Assembly (NCBI RefSeq): GCF_900199545.1
Contig: NZ_LT962670.1
Span: 1-64,000, forward strand
Reading direction: 5' to 3'
DNA from: Raoultibacter massiliensis
Lineage (GTDB): Bacteria > Actinomycetota > Coriobacteriia > Coriobacteriales > Eggerthellaceae
Length of the DNA: 64,000 nt
Each line of letters starts with the position of its first letter. Within the stretch, counting starts at the first letter, position 1. The notes under the pieces are model-generated. The model saw nothing but the letters and a program-made list of their open reading frames with translations, did not search any database and was not told the DNA's origin. The translations under genes were made by a program, and so were the position numbers. Positions 60,710 through 64,000 of this stretch are shown here, one piece after another.

Positions 60710-63700
60710 CTATATATTCTTTAGTAACTCCATAACGAAATCCGAGTTGCGATACAACGTATCCGGATCGACGTTCTCCAAAACATCGTCTCCCTGCGCG
60801 AAGAACGCGGGTTTCGAACCGTCCATCCCCGCGATGCTCATCGCCTGGAAACCATGGCGCAACGCAACCGAGGAAGCGCTCTCCGTCCACGCGATCGGCG
60901 CCGTCGAAAATTCGACGCCGGTAGCCTGGCTTGCTTTCTTCATATAGCGCTTCATGCGCGACGATGCGGAAACGCGGCGGAACTTGCCCTCTTTCTCAAT
61001 GAGGCTCAAATCTCCCGCGCCGAGCGCATCGAGGTTGATGATCACCGATCCGCGCAGTTCAGTGCCGTGCTCTGCAAGAAATGCCTTTATGCCGGCGTTA
61101 CCGGAAAGCTCGGAGCCAAGCGCCACGAACCATACTTCCACGTTCACGTCGGGATGGCGGAACTGATATACCTGCTGCAGCTCTTCGGAAACCTGAGGGT
61201 CGGGAGAACTCTGCAGATATGCCGAGCCGTCGCCCTCGTCGGCCTCTTCACCCTGATTGACGAGACGGCGGCGGGAGAACGCTCCGCCCTGCCAAGTGCG
61301 CTTGCCGCTGCCGAAATCATCGTCATCGAAATCGTCGATTCCGCGGGAGCCGTCGAACGCTTCGCCCTCGTCAAGTTCGTCATATTCGCTGTAACCATCG
61401 GTTTCATCGAAGGATTCCTGCTGGAAGCTTTCCCAACTGCCGCGAGCCGCACCGACGCTGCGGGCTTCGAAATCCTCATCGACGTCGAGCCATTCTTGCG
61501 GGCTTACTTCTTCCTGCTTGTTCTTCTTGCCAAAGCGGTCGAAGAAGCGGCGGACGCGCGATTTGGGCATCTCGACGTAGCCGGGCCCTGCAAACGCACC
61601 GGTTTCGGTAATGCCCCCCATGTAGTCGGAATCGTCGGCATCGTCGACGTAGATATCGTCGGGGTCCACATTTTCGATCAGCTCGTCGCCTACGGGGGCG
61701 AACGTTCCAGTCATCCCCATCGAAGCAAACGATCCCGCCTTGCTCACGCTTCCCGTTGCTTGAACCGCATCGTCGCCGCTATCGGTCTTTCTGATTTCGC
61801 CGCTCAGCGAGGGAAGCGCACGCAGATCGGGTTTGGCAGCCGCAGAGGACTCCTGATGGACTTGCGCTGGATCTTTGCCATCCTTCTCGGCGGCGATCTC
61901 ATCGGCGCCTATGGAGGGAAGCATGGTCAAGAGGCTTTTCGCCGCGACTTTCGTCGACTGCTCCGCTTCGGCAAGCGGGGCGCGTTGCTTGCCCGTTTCG
62001 ATGACCGGCGGCAGCGTTGCCGCCGACAACCCGATATCGGGAAGGACGATCGCGGGTTTGGACTGCTCGGAATCGACTTCGGGCTTCTGCAATTCAGCAA
62101 CCTGTGCGCGAAGATCGCTCACGTCTATCGGTGGCATGGCCGTCGTCGAACCAGGTGCCCCACCGACAGGTTGCTGCTGCACGCTGTCGGCAGCGCTCAC
62201 AGGCCCCGAAGTCCACGGCTCGTCGGGAACGCGCATGCCATCGGGCATCGAAGCATCTGAAACCGAACCGGCCTGCGCGGGAGATGCGGCGTCGAAGGCG
62301 GTCGGCGCCGCTTCCGTGCGATCTGCGTTCGAAGAATCCGGCTGGCCTGCCGCGTCCTGCACCGTACGCGGTTCCATAATGCCTTCGCGCATCTGCCTGA
62401 TGCGCTGTTCGGTTTCCGCGTCGACGATGCGGTTTGCCTGCTCGAAATGGGACGTGCTTTCCGTAACGGCCGCATCGAGCGCATCGGCGTAGCGGGAACG
62501 ATGGATCTCGCCCGGTTGCGGGGTGCGCGGCTTCTTCGCATTCTCCTGCGCTTTCCTAAACCAGTCGGGAACCGACGAGTCGGATTCGGGCTGGAGTGCG
62601 CCAACCTCTGCGAAACCTCCCTGGGCAGACGCAGATGCAACCGCCGCAGCTCCTGCAGCAGCGCCCGCAGCCGCCACTGCACCGGCTTGCGCGTCGACCG
62701 CCGTCTCTGCTTCCTGAATCTGCCCATCGGCAACATCGGCACCCACCTGCACCCCAGCCGGGATGCTCGTGAGCGCTTCGCGCGTTTCGTCGCGCTGCTC
62801 TCGTATCTCATCTTCGGTGGGTTGCCCGATGGGCGCTTCTTTAACCTGCACAAGATTGCTCGCAATATCCCTCACCGGTTCGCTTGCGGGAATCGGCTTG
62901 CCCGTCAAGGCCGCAATCGCGGCCTTCGCCGACGCAAGGCGGTCTTCGGGGGTCTGCGGAGCAGGCTCGGGAGGTTGGACTTTGGCGGCTTCGTAGGCGA
63001 GTTTCGCGCCTTCGGGAACGAGGCCGGAAGCGATCGCTTCTTCTTCGCCGTGAATGATCGTGCCATCGGCTTCGGCGCGCGCCTCAAGCTCTGAAGCGCT
63101 GACGCGGCCCCGCCCCACGCGGCGGGCCACATCGAGAAGCACCGCGGTTCCCGCAGCATTGGCGTTCGCCGCTTCGTTGTAGGCGGAAAACTTGTGAACG
63201 ATGGCAACGATGAGCGGCAAAGCGGTGAAGAACAGGCAGATGCCGATGATCACGTAGAACACGATCGCCGTCGTGCCTTCGGCATGCAGGAAGAAAAAGT
63301 TGCGTACGATGAGAATGAGGGGCACCAAAATGATGGAAACGAGCACCGCCCACTGAATAAACGGCAGAACGCCCAAAATGGGCGCTTTGAGTTCGGGTCG
63401 CACTTTTCCGCTGTCGTAGCGGGCTACAAGGATCACCTTCCGGCGGCGGGCTCCACCCGCCTCGGCGGAATACCCCGGTTCGTACTTCGCCACAACGTTT
63501 TGGCTTACCCCGCGGGCGAGAAACCGCGATACGATCGGACGGCCCGTCGCTTCAAACGCGTACAGAATCGCCGAGATTGCTGTGAGGATCATTGCGGGGA
63601 TGGCAAGAACCGGTAAGAACAGCGATGCAAGGGCAACGACGAATGTTACTGCGCAGCAAAGCGCGCGCGGAGTTTCGGCGTTCGAGGCGCTGTTGAAATC

Positions 63701-63841
63701 CTCGATAACCGCCGAGAGGCCCGCATCTTTTTGCATCTGCTCGGTGATGTAGAGGGCGGCTTGCTGCTCCTCTTCAGTCCCAGCAGGACGAGGACCGATT
63801 TCTTGCGACAGAAACGCAACATGATCCATTAGTTCTGGCAT
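60710..63841 (-). CDS. Membrane M28-like pseudopeptidase with a large disordered insert
   Basis: A 1043-residue protein. The start resembles the M28 prodomain (LSQEIGPRPAGTEEEQQAALY). M28 blocks are recognisable but degenerate: ARYDS (R141) for the usual HxD, NEAANANAAGTAVLLDVA for NDNASG, GSELSGNAG for EExGLxGS, and FFAQGDD where a His is expected. About four membrane helices lie between residues 60 and 215. Between residues 250 and 885 sits an Ala/Pro/Asp/Glu-rich low-complexity segment, splitting the peptidase fold. The metal ligands appear lost, so a scaffold or binding role is likely (inference). GGAAGG precedes ATG 63841. Confidence 0.75.
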   Translation of the reverse strand: MPELMDHVAFLSQEIGPRPAGTEEEQQAALYITEQMQKDAGLSAVIEDFNSASNAETPRALCCAVTFVVALASLFLPVLAIPAMILTAISAILYAFEATGRPIVSRFLARGVSQNVVAKYEPGYSAEAGGARRRKVILVARYDSGKVRPELKAPILGVLPFIQWAVLVSIILVPLILIVRNFFFLHAEGTTAIVFYVIIGICLFFTALPLIVAIVHKFSAYNEAANANAAGTAVLLDVARRVGRGRVSASELEARAEADGTIIHGEEEAIASGLVPEGAKLAYEAAKVQPPEPAPQTPEDRLASAKAAIAALTGKPIPASEPVRDIASNLVQVKEAPIGQPTEDEIREQRDETREALTSIPAGVQVGADVADGQIQEAETAVDAQAGAVAAAGAAAGAAAVASASAQGGFAEVGALQPESDSSVPDWFRKAQENAKKPRTPQPGEIHRSRYADALDAAVTESTSHFEQANRIVDAETEQRIRQMREGIMEPRTVQDAAGQPDSSNADRTEAAPTAFDAASPAQAGSVSDASMPDGMRVPDEPWTSGPVSAADSVQQQPVGGAPGSTTAMPPIDVSDLRAQVAELQKPEVDSEQSKPAIVLPDIGLSAATLPPVIETGKQRAPLAEAEQSTKVAAKSLLTMLPSIGADEIAAEKDGKDPAQVHQESSAAAKPDLRALPSLSGEIRKTDSGDDAVQATGSVSKAGSFASMGMTGTFAPVGDELIENVDPDDIYVDDADDSDYMGGITETGAFAGPGYVEMPKSRVRRFFDRFGKKNKQEEVSPQEWLDVDEDFEARSVGAARGSWESFQQESFDETDGYSEYDELDEGEAFDGSRGIDDFDDDDFGSGKRTWQGGAFSRRRLVNQGEEADEGDGSAYLQSSPDPQVSEELQQVYQFRHPDVNVEVWFVALGSELSGNAGIKAFLAEHGTELRGSVIINLDALGAGDLSLIEKEGKFRRVSASSRMKRYMKKASQATGVEFSTAPIAWTESASSVALRHGFQAMSIAGMDGSKPAFFAQGDDVLENVDPDTLYRNSDFVMELLKNI

Positions 63842-63905
63842 ATGCGTGCCTTCCGTTCTTCATCTGGTCATATTTGCATGTAGGCATACCGTAGGTAAGT
63901 ATACG

Positions 63906-64000
63906 CTATTTACCGTTTGACCCCAAATAATCACGAATAAATGCATCTGCGGTCGCCGCGACGGAGCGTGCTTCGCTATAGAGCTTGCCAGGTTCTTCGA
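63906..64000 (-). CDS. C-terminal end of an unidentified protein, runs off the window
   Basis: The minus strand is open from the window edge to a TAG at 63906-63908, reading EEPGKLYSEARSVAATAD and then AFIRDYLGSNGK. Only 31 residues are visible. The helical, non-repetitive composition looks like a real C-terminus, but the family cannot be named. Confidence 0.5.
   Translation of the reverse strand, partial: EEPGKLYSEARSVAATADAFIRDYLGSNGK

Noticed and set aside
60854..62260. Plus-strand open frame of 468 codons opposite the M28-like gene
   Set aside because: Mirror of a low-complexity coding region on the minus strand; no start signal or domain.
1..64000. CRISPR arrays, insertion sequences, prophage and rRNA genes
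   Set aside because: No regularly spaced repeats, transposase or integrase motifs, phage structural genes or ribosomal RNA sequence were seen on either strand.

Overview
The window looks like chromosomal DNA of an Eggerthellaceae-type gut actinobacterium (class Coriobacteriia). This is inferred from gene content: Tat-exported lipoprotein flavoproteins paired with polytopic membrane LuxR regulators, cytoplasmic molybdopterin enzymes of the catechol-dehydroxylase/transhydroxylase kind paired with MFS carriers, several LytR-CpsA-Psr (LCP) proteins, and GTG/TTG starts with strong Shine-Dalgarno sites. No 16S rRNA or other marker gene is present, so genus is not claimed.

Layout. 1-2.7 kb: an LCP wall ligase running off the left edge, a HAD phosphatase and tRNA-Gly(CCC). 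2.9-13.4 kb: a same-strand, tightly spaced block for anaerobic substrate conversion: zinc ribbon, MFS carrier, Mo enzyme A2 with ferredoxin-like B2, Mo enzyme A1 with B1, SlyD-type isomerase, second zinc ribbon, second MFS carrier, LysR regulator. A 31-bp dyad lies upstream. 13.4-15.7 kb: a long spacer with a parS-like site, an autoregulated PadR/HAAS pair, and a cupin behind a MerR-type 19-bp-spacer promoter. 15.9-19.3 kb: a Tat flavoprotein divergent from a membrane LuxR. 19.4-50.8 kb: a wall glycopolymer locus. It holds three more LCP ligases, a TagO/WecA initiator, TagGH-like export, CDP-ribitol synthesis (TarI/TarJ), three CDP-polyol phosphotransferase domains, RfbA/B/C, FdtA/FdtB amino-sugar synthesis with a dedicated acyl carrier protein, acyl-AMP ligase and two acyltransferases, a second aminotransferase/acetyltransferase pair, and seven glycosyltransferases. 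Its middle part (about 22-46 kb) looks AT-richer than the flanks and genes flip strand repeatedly, which suggests acquisition in pieces. 51.0-51.6 kb: a type II toxin-antitoxin pair followed by a perfect parS. 51.8-58.4 kb: two more Tat flavoproteins and two membrane LuxR regulators. 58.7-64 kb: an EamA-GNAT fusion, a 49-residue DUF5679 zinc protein, a large M28-like pseudopeptidase and the end of an unidentified gene.

How it fits together. TagO/WecA would load undecaprenyl phosphate, the glycosyltransferases and polyol-phosphate transferases build a decorated teichoic-like polymer, TagGH flips it, and LCP enzymes attach it to peptidoglycan. The Mo-enzyme operon and the three flavoprotein/LuxR units look like substrate-inducible anaerobic metabolism. 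Three parS or parS-like sites suggest the window lies in the origin half of the chromosome. All functions are inferred from sequence motifs read by eye; no database search was run.
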